Of a stretch of 5,566 nucleotides of DNA, positions 1-5,490 are shown piece after piece; position 1 is the stretch's first letter; every line of letters starts with the position of its first letter. The notes beneath the pieces are model-generated. The model ran no database searches. It worked only from the letters and a program-made list of their open reading frames with translations, and had not been told where the DNA came from. This DNA is from Kiritimatiellia bacterium (GTDB lineage Bacteria > Verrucomicrobiota > Kiritimatiellia > SLAD01), in the NCBI GenBank assembly GCA_007128275.1, contig SKXR01000001.1, positions 1 to 5,566 on the forward strand, read 5' to 3'. The translations under genes and the position numbers were made by a program.

Positions 1-161
1 ACCGCTTCCGGGGTGGACCGTTCCCGGTCCGTATCCTCCACCCGGAGAAGGAATTGGCCGCCTGCATGACGTGCAAAGAGCCAGTTATAGATGGCCACAC
101 GCATATTGCCGATGTGGACACTCCCCGTGGGGCTGGGCGCGAAACGGGTTCTGATGGACAT
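1..161 (-). CDS. gltX: Glutamyl-tRNA synthetase, N-terminal fragment (cut by window edge)
   Basis: Class I aminoacyl-tRNA synthetase that charges tRNA-Glu with glutamate in the cytoplasm. Reading the minus strand from the ATG at 161-159 gives 53 codons beginning MSIRTRFAPSPTG. Next comes the class I HIGH-type ATP-binding signature as SVHIGNMR (about residues 14-21), then NWLFARHAGG and the family hallmark VEDTDRERSTPEA. These motifs in this order are diagnostic of the GluRS catalytic Rossmann fold. The rest of the protein (usually about 470-500 residues, with the KMSKS loop and anticodon-binding domain) lies left of the window. The start is supported by an AGGAAA element upstream and by the normal GluRS N-terminus. 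A GlnRS or a GluQ-type tRNA-modifying paralogue is less likely, because the DTDRERSTPEA stretch is typical of GltX. The gene is divergent from its neighbour. Confidence 0.95.
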   Translation of the reverse strand, partial: MSIRTRFAPSPTGSVHIGNMRVAIYNWLFARHAGGQFLLRVEDTDRERSTPEA

Positions 162-170
162 AAATCGGTC

Positions 171-176
171 TTTCCT
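171..176 (-). promoter_or_regulatory. Ribosome binding site of gltX
   Basis: AGGAAA on the minus strand lies 9 nt upstream of the gltX ATG. It is a reasonable Shine-Dalgarno sequence and supports the chosen start. Confidence 0.55.
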
Positions 177-194
177 GTGAAGAATGGAGCCGTC

Positions 195-223
195 ATCATA
201 AGGGCAGGCACAAATTCGTGCAA
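195..223 (-). promoter_or_regulatory. Candidate sigma-70-type promoter of gltX
   Basis: On the minus strand, TTGCAC (223-218) is followed after exactly 17 nt by TATGAT (200-195), which matches the -10 consensus at five of six positions. Transcription would start near 188, giving a leader of roughly 27 nt that contains the ribosome binding site. The -35 box is weak (three of six), so this is a pattern-based prediction. Confidence 0.45.
208..221. promoter_or_regulatory. Near-palindrome overlapping the gltX -35 box
   Basis: GCACAAATTCGTGC reads nearly the same on both strands: 12 of 14 positions are symmetric, with GCAC/GTGC arms around an AATT core. It overlaps the proposed -35 element of gltX, where a dimeric regulator could bind. 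No specific regulator is recognised, and symmetry of this length can arise by chance. Confidence 0.25.
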
Positions 224-238
224 GACCGGCTTTTTTTG

Positions 239-266
239 TTGCATTCAATACAAAGCAGTCAATAAT
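239..266 (+). promoter_or_regulatory. Weak candidate promoter for the PEP-CTERM gene
   Basis: TTGCAT (239-244) and AATAAT (261-266) are 16 nt apart on the plus strand, in the most AT-rich part of the divergent intergenic region. The -10 box matches five of six consensus bases, the -35 only three. It would give a leader of about 110 nt, which contains an imperfect hairpin near 339-355 (CTCAGG against CCTTAG, one mismatch). Such an AT-rich segment yields chance matches easily. Confidence 0.22.
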
Positions 267-372
267 GCCTTCCTTGAGGGGTGGTGTGTTTTGTTGTTGC
301 TGAAGATTCATCCGTATGGCACGATCACGCTCTTAACGCTCAGGGATTTCCTTAGGGCGTAGTGGGGGAATG

Positions 373-382
373 GATAGCTATC
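373..382. repeat. Perfect 10-bp palindrome next to the start codon of the PEP-CTERM gene
   Basis: GATAGCTATC is self-complementary and ends one base before the ATG at 384, right after the purine-rich GGGGGAA (364-370) that could serve as ribosome binding site. It could be an operator or simply chance. Confidence 0.3.
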
Positions 383-383
383 T

Positions 384-1184
384 ATGTACGCGACGGGTAA
401 TATGAAGATCCGGGCCATTGTGCTTATCAGTGTCTTGGTCAGCTTTTTTTCTGTTGGTGATTTGTTTTCCGCTGTTGTAACGGTCATTGACAGTTTTACG
501 GAAGCTCCTGGAACTGTCAGCAGCACCGGCGCGTTTGCGTCACAACATGATACGGGCTTGGAGACGGTTTTGGGTGGGGAACGTTTTTATTTTACCCAGG
601 CAACAGCGGGAGCAACCGCCGTACAAATCGGGACGCCGTTCTCGGGAGTAGCACTCTATGTGAGTACATCGACGGGGTTTGGTTCAGGCGGAATGACCTA
701 TGGATATGGAACGCCTCTCAATCTTGACCTGAGCCGAAATGGCCTTATCTTCGGTTTTCGTCTGGGTGGCTTCGGAGCGGATGAACCGGGGCTAACAGGG
801 GATATATCGCTGCGGGTTGTTTCCTCGGGTGGTACGGATGAAGTGACGAAGCCCATAGCCACATTCATTAATAACCCTGTATGGCTGCATGAGGAATTTA
901 CCGGTGTAGACTTTACCAATGTCGAGCGCCTTGAGTTATCATGGGGCAATTTCACAGAACCTGGTGCGGACTTGGACTTTCAAATGTTTGGCACCGTCAA
1001 CGGGCTGCCCGAGCCCGGCACGATGTCGATGCTGTTGTTGGCGTTGGGGGTGATCATGTTGGCCCGGAAACGGACGCGCATGGCGCCTGAACCGGTGCCG
1101 GTCCGGGCCTCCGGCCCGTCTTCCATGATGACGTCCATGCCGTCTGCTTCCGACCTGTACAGCGTTCCGAATCGCCCATTCTAA
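384..1184 (+). CDS. PEP-CTERM sorting domain-containing exported protein
   Basis: Small secreted protein of 266 residues, probably sent through Sec and then processed by an exosortase at the cell envelope. An N-terminal signal sequence reads MKIR followed by the hydrophobic stretch AIVLISVLVSFFSV and a likely cleavage after LFSA. The body (about residues 31-205) is rich in Gly, Thr, Ser and beta-branched residues, as in beta-sandwich PEP-CTERM proteins, and includes an ETVLGGERFYF segment like the GGER motif common in them. The sorting signal is Pro-Glu-Pro at residues 209-211, a hydrophobic span at 214-227 and a basic cluster RKRTR at 228-232. The chain then continues for 34 more residues, which is atypical. 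The ATG at 384 follows a GGGGGA element. The ATG at 402 gives an equally good signal peptide and could be the true start. Compared with its neighbours, the body is AT-richer. The cargo function is unknown; related proteins are linked to extracellular matrix or biofilm. Confidence 0.85.
   Translation: MYATGNMKIRAIVLISVLVSFFSVGDLFSAVVTVIDSFTEAPGTVSSTGAFASQHDTGLETVLGGERFYFTQATAGATAVQIGTPFSGVALYVSTSTGFGSGGMTYGYGTPLNLDLSRNGLIFGFRLGGFGADEPGLTGDISLRVVSSGGTDEVTKPIATFINNPVWLHEEFTGVDFTNVERLELSWGNFTEPGADLDFQMFGTVNGLPEPGTMSMLLLALGVIMLARKRTRMAPEPVPVRASGPSSMMTSMPSASDLYSVPNRPF
1104..1118. repeat. GC-rich perfect inverted repeat inside the 3' tail of the PEP-CTERM gene
   Basis: CGGGCC, a TCC loop, then GGCCCG form a 6-bp all-GC stem. 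It lies in the tail that follows the PEP-CTERM anchor, about 65 nt before the stop codon. There is no T-run after it, so it is not a standard terminator. Confidence 0.3.
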
Positions 1185-1223
1185 GCTGTGCGCGCTGTTC
1201 GCTTCTTGATACGCTGACCGTTC

Positions 1224-3824
1224 ATGCAAGAGAATGGTAAAGTATCGGATCCGGTTTCTGTGTCTAGTGGCATTTCCGGACTGGATCAGTTGATCCACGG
1301 ATTTCATCTTGGTGATAACGTGGTCTGGCAGGTGGAAACCCTTGCCCAATACCGGCACTTCGCAAACGCCTTGCTCGACCAGGCCGTCCGGGACCAGCGT
1401 ACCTTCGTCTACATCCGTTTCGGCACCCACGAGCCTGTTTTGGGTCCCGGTCCGGGATTGGCTATTGAGTCATTTGATCCCCGTGCCGGATTCGATGTGT
1501 TCAGCGCGCAAGTGAACCGCATCATTTCCAATTGGGGCGAACGGGTTTTCTATGTCTTCGATAATCTCTCCTGCCTGGTTGATTTGTGGGCGACCGACGA
1601 GTTACTGACCAACTTTTTCCAAGCGACCTGCCCTTATCTCTTCGAACTGGATACTGTCGCCTATTTTGCGCTGGACCGCGGGCGCCATGCCGACGAAGCG
1701 GTGACCCGTATACGCGATACGACACAGGTGTTACTGGATACCTTCCAAATCAATAACGCGCTTCACGTGCGGCCGTTGAAGGTCTGGCAGCGCCACTCAC
1801 CGCATATGTTTCTGCCGCATCGTGTGGAACGAGAAGCATGGATTCCCGTGCCCCAGTCGGAGGTTCCGCCCACGGTGTTGGCGCATGAAACGACGGCCCC
1901 GTGGGATGCGGTGTACGCCGAGTTGAAGGTGCTGTATTCCCTGGATCGAGCAGGCCGGGAAGAGGAGCGGGTCGAGGCCTTGCAAGAGCTCTTGACCCGC
2001 ATGCTCTTGGGTAACGACGAAAAGATCCTGCGTCTGGCCGAAGAGCATTTGACGCTGGCCGTGTTGATGCATGTGCGACGTCGCGTGGTGGGTTCGGGGC
2101 GCATTGGAGGAAAAGCGGCGGGCATGTTGTTGGCCCGCGCCATCGTACGGAATACCTGCAAGGATGTCTCGCCGGCTTTTCCCCTTCTGGACGAGGACTC
2201 GTTCCATATCGGTTCGGACGTCTTCTACACCTTTCTGGTGCATAACGACCTGTTTCGCATGCGCCTCTCGGCCACGCGCGCCGGGGAGGTGTCCCGGGAG
2301 GAATTTGAGGAAGTGGAAGCGCGTTTCCTGAAGGGCTCATTTGACGAAGCGCGTATTCGCGAATTCCGTGCGCTATTGGAGGAGGTGGGCGAGTCGCCGA
2401 TTATCGTCCGTTCCAGCAGTCTTTTGGAAGACGGGTTCGGCAACGCCTTCGCCGGCAAGTATCGTAGCGAATTCTGCGTGAACCGCGGCAGTATGGAGGC
2501 GCGGCTCGAATCGTTCATGCGCGCCATCAAATTGGTGTACGCCAGTACCCTGAATCCCGACGCACTGAGTTATCGGCGAAACCGCGCGATGCTGGAAAAC
2601 GACGAGCAAATGGCGATTCTGGTTCAGCGCGTCTCGGGCACGTCGCACGGGCGGTATTTCTTGCCGACGCTGGCCGGGGTGGCGTTTTCCCGCAACCTAT
2701 ACGCGTGGACGGACCGGATCGATCCCCGCGTCGGCATGATCCGGTTGGTCTTCGGATTGGGTACCCGCGCGGTCAATCGCGTCAGTCGAGATTACCCGCG
2801 CATGATCGCCGTGTCGCATCCCGAACTGCGTCCGGAAATCGGGGAGGAAGTGACGACGTATTCTCAGCGGCACGTCGATGTGCTGGATATGGACGGGGGG
2901 GGCTTCCGTACCGTGCGCATGAGCGAGATCCTCAAGGAAGGGCGCTATCCCGTGTTGCATCTGTTGGTGTCGACCCGGCAGGACGGCTATTTGACGGAAC
3001 CGGTTGGTCGCCGGGTGGACCATGCCGCCGATGTGGTCCTGACATTTAATCGGCTGTTGAAGGAGACGCCGTTTGTCCGGATGGTGGGTCGCATGTTGTC
3101 CGCGCTGGAAGCGGTGTATGAGCAGCCGGTAGACACGGAGTTTACAGCATCCGTTGCCCTGAACGGGCATGTCGAAATCAATATCCTGCAATGCCGCCCG
3201 ATGTGGTTGCCGGGCGCTACGGATCATGTGGATTTCCCCGAGGAAATTGAGAGTGATCAGTTGCTGTATCGTACGGATCGCTTCATAAACGGGGGGGTCG
3301 TGGATCCGATCCGCTTCATGCTGTACATCGATCCCAAGGCCTATTCCTTGCTGGGCGATGAAGGCATACGCAAATCCTTGCCCCGTGTTGTCGGTCAGAT
3401 CAACCGGGATCCGCGGATTAAGGGTGGACGGATCATGATGATGGGGCCGGGACGATGGGGAAGCGGCAATCCCGAGCTGGGCGTGGGCGTCGGCTATGCC
3501 GATATCGATCAGGTGTCGGTGTTGGTGGAAGTCGCGTACGAAGAAGACGGGCATGTTCCCGAAGTCTCGTACGGCACCCATTTCTTCCAGGACCTCGTTG
3601 AAGCGGAGATCATCTACATAGCACTGTATCCGGGCCGCGCCGATACGGACTTCAACGAGTACTTCTTCGGTAGCGCTCCCAATAATTTGACCGATTTCTT
3701 TCCGGAACTGGAGCCGTATGCCGGTATCGTCCACCTCATTGACGTGCCGGGCTGTAGGGGCGGTAGGCACGTCCGCCTGGTGGCCGACCCGGACTCGCGC
3801 CGTGCGGTCTGCTATTTGGAATAG
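1224..3824 (+). CDS. PEP/pyruvate-binding (PPDK N-terminal type) protein with a degenerate KaiC/RecA-like N-domain
   Basis: Cytoplasmic protein of 866 residues; no signal or membrane segment is seen. Residues about 14-185 resemble a KaiC/RecA fold: SGISGLDQLIHGF (15-27) matches the KaiC entry motif. The Walker A loop that should follow is replaced by GDNVVWQVE, although a Walker B-like strand ends at D113 (VFYVFDNLS). A helical linker (about 190-290) leads to the PPDK/PEP-synthase ATP-grasp-like domain. Visible motifs are RIGGKAAG (K297), VRSSS (R396), FAGKY (about 409-413), GVAFSR, FGLGTRAVNR, DTEF (E639) and LQCRP (Q656, R658), so the nucleotide-binding residues look intact. The C-terminal 200 residues contain GPGRWGS (741-747) and SYGTHFFQDLVE (from 782), known from uncharacterised PEP/pyruvate-binding proteins. 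The swivelling phosphohistidine and PEP-binding barrel domains are absent, so it is not a complete PEP synthase or dikinase. Substrate and reaction are unknown. No clear Shine-Dalgarno precedes the ATG. The 39-nt gap to the upstream gene allows co-transcription. Confidence 0.88.
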   Translation: MQENGKVSDPVSVSSGISGLDQLIHGFHLGDNVVWQVETLAQYRHFANALLDQAVRDQRTFVYIRFGTHEPVLGPGPGLAIESFDPRAGFDVFSAQVNRIISNWGERVFYVFDNLSCLVDLWATDELLTNFFQATCPYLFELDTVAYFALDRGRHADEAVTRIRDTTQVLLDTFQINNALHVRPLKVWQRHSPHMFLPHRVEREAWIPVPQSEVPPTVLAHETTAPWDAVYAELKVLYSLDRAGREEERVEALQELLTRMLLGNDEKILRLAEEHLTLAVLMHVRRRVVGSGRIGGKAAGMLLARAIVRNTCKDVSPAFPLLDEDSFHIGSDVFYTFLVHNDLFRMRLSATRAGEVSREEFEEVEARFLKGSFDEARIREFRALLEEVGESPIIVRSSSLLEDGFGNAFAGKYRSEFCVNRGSMEARLESFMRAIKLVYASTLNPDALSYRRNRAMLENDEQMAILVQRVSGTSHGRYFLPTLAGVAFSRNLYAWTDRIDPRVGMIRLVFGLGTRAVNRVSRDYPRMIAVSHPELRPEIGEEVTTYSQRHVDVLDMDGGGFRTVRMSEILKEGRYPVLHLLVSTRQDGYLTEPVGRRVDHAADVVLTFNRLLKETPFVRMVGRMLSALEAVYEQPVDTEFTASVALNGHVEINILQCRPMWLPGATDHVDFPEEIESDQLLYRTDRFINGGVVDPIRFMLYIDPKAYSLLGDEGIRKSLPRVVGQINRDPRIKGGRIMMMGPGRWGSGNPELGVGVGYADIDQVSVLVEVAYEEDGHVPEVSYGTHFFQDLVEAEIIYIALYPGRADTDFNEYFFGSAPNNLTDFFPELEPYAGIVHLIDVPGCRGGRHVRLVADPDSRRAVCYLE

Positions 3825-3910
3825 GACCGGATTTCGACCCGAAAGTCTTGCTTTTCGTTTCCGTTCCCGTTAAACCCTGTCGCACTCATTTTCACCCGTT
3901 CACGCGATAA

Positions 3911-3919
3911 AAGAAAGGA
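3911..3919 (+). promoter_or_regulatory. Ribosome binding site of the glutamate dehydrogenase gene
   Basis: AAGAAAGGA lies 9 nt before the ATG at 3929. It is the strongest Shine-Dalgarno sequence in the window and fixes the start. A strong site before a housekeeping enzyme, with none before the upstream gene, suggests independent high expression. Confidence 0.7.
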
Positions 3920-3928
3920 TCTCCCCCA

Positions 3929-5179
3929 ATGAGTGAAGCGCTTAATCCGTTTAAAGTGGCCCAGGCCCAGTTTGACGAGGCCGCGGAGCAACTCGGTCTC
4001 GAATCGTCCATGCGTGAACTGCTTCGCTGGCCGCGCCGCGAATACAAATTCACGATTCCCGTCCGCATGGATGACGGATCCACGCAAGTGTTTCATGGAT
4101 ATCGCGTGCAATACAACGACGCGCGCGGTCCGACCAAAGGCGGTTTGCGCTGGCACCCGGAAGAAACGCTCGACACCGTGCGCGCCTTGGCCGCTTGGAT
4201 GACATGGAAGTGTGCCGTGGTAGATATTCCGCTGGGCGGCGGCAAAGGCGGCGTCACCTGCGATCCCAAAAAGCTTTCCGATGGCGAAAAAGAACGGTTG
4301 GCCCGCGGATGGATACGGGTTGTGGCTCGCGAATTGGGCGAGCATCGCGATGTGCCCGCTCCGGACGTCTATACCACGCCGCAAATCATGGCTTGGATGA
4401 TGGACGAGTACGAAACCATGGTCGGCCGTTCGCATCCGGCGGTCATAACCGGAAAGCCCCTTCCGCTTGGCGGGTCGCAGGGGCGTAACGATGCCACGGC
4501 GCGCGGCGGCGTGTACACCGTCCGCGAAGCCTGCAAGGCGTTGGGCGTGGACCCGAACGGCGCCTACGCCGTCCAAGGGTTTGGCAACGCCGGCCAGTTT
4601 GCCGCGCTCTTGCACGAAGAGATTCTTGGCGGCGGCACATTGGTGGCGGTGTCGGATACCAGTGGCGGGATCTACAACCCGGACGGAATGGATCCGAAAG
4701 AGATCGTCGACTATAAGCTCAAGCAAGGCAAGGTATCCGGGTTCCCGGGAACCAAGCCCATCAGTAATGAGGAACTGCTCGAGCTGGATGTGAACGTGTT
4801 GTACCCGTCCGCCTTGGAGAATGTCATTACGGCTGACAACGCCACGAATATCAAAGCGAAGATCAGCTGCGAACTCGCGAATGGCCCGACGACACCGGAA
4901 GCCGACGAGATCCTCTTCAAGAACGGCGTGCACGTGATTCCTGACTTTCTGGCCAATGCCGGCGGAGTCACGGTCAGCTACTTCGAGCAGGTGCAGGGCA
5001 CCTACAACTATTACTGGCCCCTCGCCGAAATCCACGAGAAATTGGATGCGCGCATGACGCTCGCCTACCAAGAAGTACGCGCGATGCAACAGGAGATGAA
5101 CGTGCATCCGCGGTTGGCGGCTTATCTTGTCTCGGTAACGCGCGTGGCAGAAGCGGTGAAACTGCGCGGCTGGGTGTAG
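3929..5179 (+). CDS. gdhA: Glu/Leu/Phe/Val family dehydrogenase, most likely NAD(P)-dependent glutamate dehydrogenase
   Basis: Cytoplasmic enzyme that interconverts glutamate with 2-oxoglutarate and ammonium using NAD(P), joining carbon and nitrogen metabolism. Its 416 residues match the small homohexameric class. In the N-terminal substrate domain, GPTKGGLRWHP gives K70, WKCAVVDIPLGGGKGG gives K94 and catalytic K106, and DVPAPD gives D146. These correspond to K89, K113, K125 and D165 of the Clostridium symbiosum enzyme. The cofactor domain has the Rossmann motif GFGNAG (217-222) after GRNDATARGG. Strand 2 ends in VSDTSGGIYNPDG with D243, an acidic position that leans toward NAD or dual use, although this is not decisive. 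ANGPTTPEAD and the ANAGGVTVSYFE segment complete the family pattern. The gene is intact, and the start is set by a good ribosome binding site. It is 104 nt downstream of the PPDK-like gene on the same strand. A leucine- or phenylalanine-type dehydrogenase is unlikely given the lysine pattern and length. Confidence 0.95.
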   Translation: MSEALNPFKVAQAQFDEAAEQLGLESSMRELLRWPRREYKFTIPVRMDDGSTQVFHGYRVQYNDARGPTKGGLRWHPEETLDTVRALAAWMTWKCAVVDIPLGGGKGGVTCDPKKLSDGEKERLARGWIRVVARELGEHRDVPAPDVYTTPQIMAWMMDEYETMVGRSHPAVITGKPLPLGGSQGRNDATARGGVYTVREACKALGVDPNGAYAVQGFGNAGQFAALLHEEILGGGTLVAVSDTSGGIYNPDGMDPKEIVDYKLKQGKVSGFPGTKPISNEELLELDVNVLYPSALENVITADNATNIKAKISCELANGPTTPEADEILFKNGVHVIPDFLANAGGVTVSYFEQVQGTYNYYWPLAEIHEKLDARMTLAYQEVRAMQQEMNVHPRLAAYLVSVTRVAEAVKLRGWV

Positions 5180-5260
5180 GGGCAGAGTTCAGTGTGCAGT
5201 GGTCGGGGTATGGCATCGACCTTGGATGTCGGATACGAGCAACTGCTGAATACGGATCCC

Positions 5261-5303
5261 GCCTTGCCCCTCATGCTGTCGCAGCAAGGCCTTTCCTCGT
5301 TTT
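5261..5303 (+). terminator. Possible intrinsic terminator after the glutamate dehydrogenase gene
   Basis: GCCTTGC (5261-5267) pairs perfectly with GCAAGGC (5284-5290). A competing inner stem TGCTG (5274-5278) with CAGCA (5282-5286) has a TCG loop. The sequence then turns T-rich (CTTTCCTCGTTTTG), though without a clean T-run. It lies about 80 nt past the stop codon, a sensible place to end the transcript. Confidence 0.35.
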
Positions 5304-5362
5304 GTCACGCTTTTGGCAAAGCCTACGTCGGCCCGGGGACCCAGTCCAACCAACATGCCGAA

Positions 5363-5414
5363 CCCGCCCGTGCGGAAAAATGTCACACGTGTGACATTCT
5401 TCCGCACGGGCGGG
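5363..5414. repeat. 52-bp near-perfect inverted repeat (spacer-less palindrome)
   Basis: Two 26-base arms (5363-5388 and 5389-5414) are reverse complements except for one mismatch, A5378 against C5399. The centre is TGTCACACGTGTGACA with no spacer. The outer parts are GC-rich (CCCGCCCGTGCGG with CCGCACGGGCGGG), joined to the core by short A/T-rich steps. In RNA or single-stranded DNA it would fold into one stem of about 24 pairs. No T-run follows on either strand, so it is not a textbook terminator. It may be a repetitive extragenic palindrome, a miniature mobile element, a large operator or a bidirectional transcript end. No target-site duplication was seen in the flanks. Confidence 0.9.
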
Positions 5415-5490
5415 GCGAGGGCGTCAGGGGGGTGGCGGCGTATTGTTGATGACGGCGCGGTGCGTGGCGTGTTGCGATATGCAGGCCGCC

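Larger units (their letters stand above)
5180..5490. other. Intergenic region with two hairpins and no convincing gene
   Basis: Open frames cross this 311-nt stretch on both strands, including a leftward one of 119 codons (5548-5189). None has a ribosome binding site, recognisable motifs or a protein-like composition. The palindrome alone makes its translation mirror-like. What it does hold is a terminator-like hairpin near 5261-5303, a 52-bp inverted repeat at 5363-5414 and GC-rich sequence to the right of it. Confidence 0.6.

Noticed and set aside
208..237. Hairpin followed by seven T as a plus-strand terminator
   Set aside because: The GCAC/GTGC arms are separated from the T-run (231-237) by nine unpaired bases, and there is no rightward gene upstream to terminate.
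54..362. Rightward open frame of 102 codons overlapping the gltX start and intergenic region
   Set aside because: It runs antisense through the clear gltX N-terminus and then through AT-rich intergenic DNA, with no protein-like features.
2697..3770. Leftward open frame of 357 codons opposite the PPDK-like gene
   Set aside because: It is His/Arg/Gln-rich with no recognisable domain, and it overlaps the conserved motifs of the sense gene; a shadow of codon bias.
3825..3928. Promoter or terminator between the PPDK-like and glutamate dehydrogenase genes
   Set aside because: TTGCTT (3848-3853) and TAAACC (3871-3876) match consensus at only three positions each, and the CGAAAG/CTTTTCG pairing is short and bulged. 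The evidence is too weak to call either.
3812..5107. Leftward open frame of 431 codons opposite the glutamate dehydrogenase gene
   Set aside because: It mirrors a strongly biased GC-rich gene, has no family motifs or ribosome binding site, and the opposite strand encodes an unmistakable enzyme. Long antisense frames are common opposite such genes.
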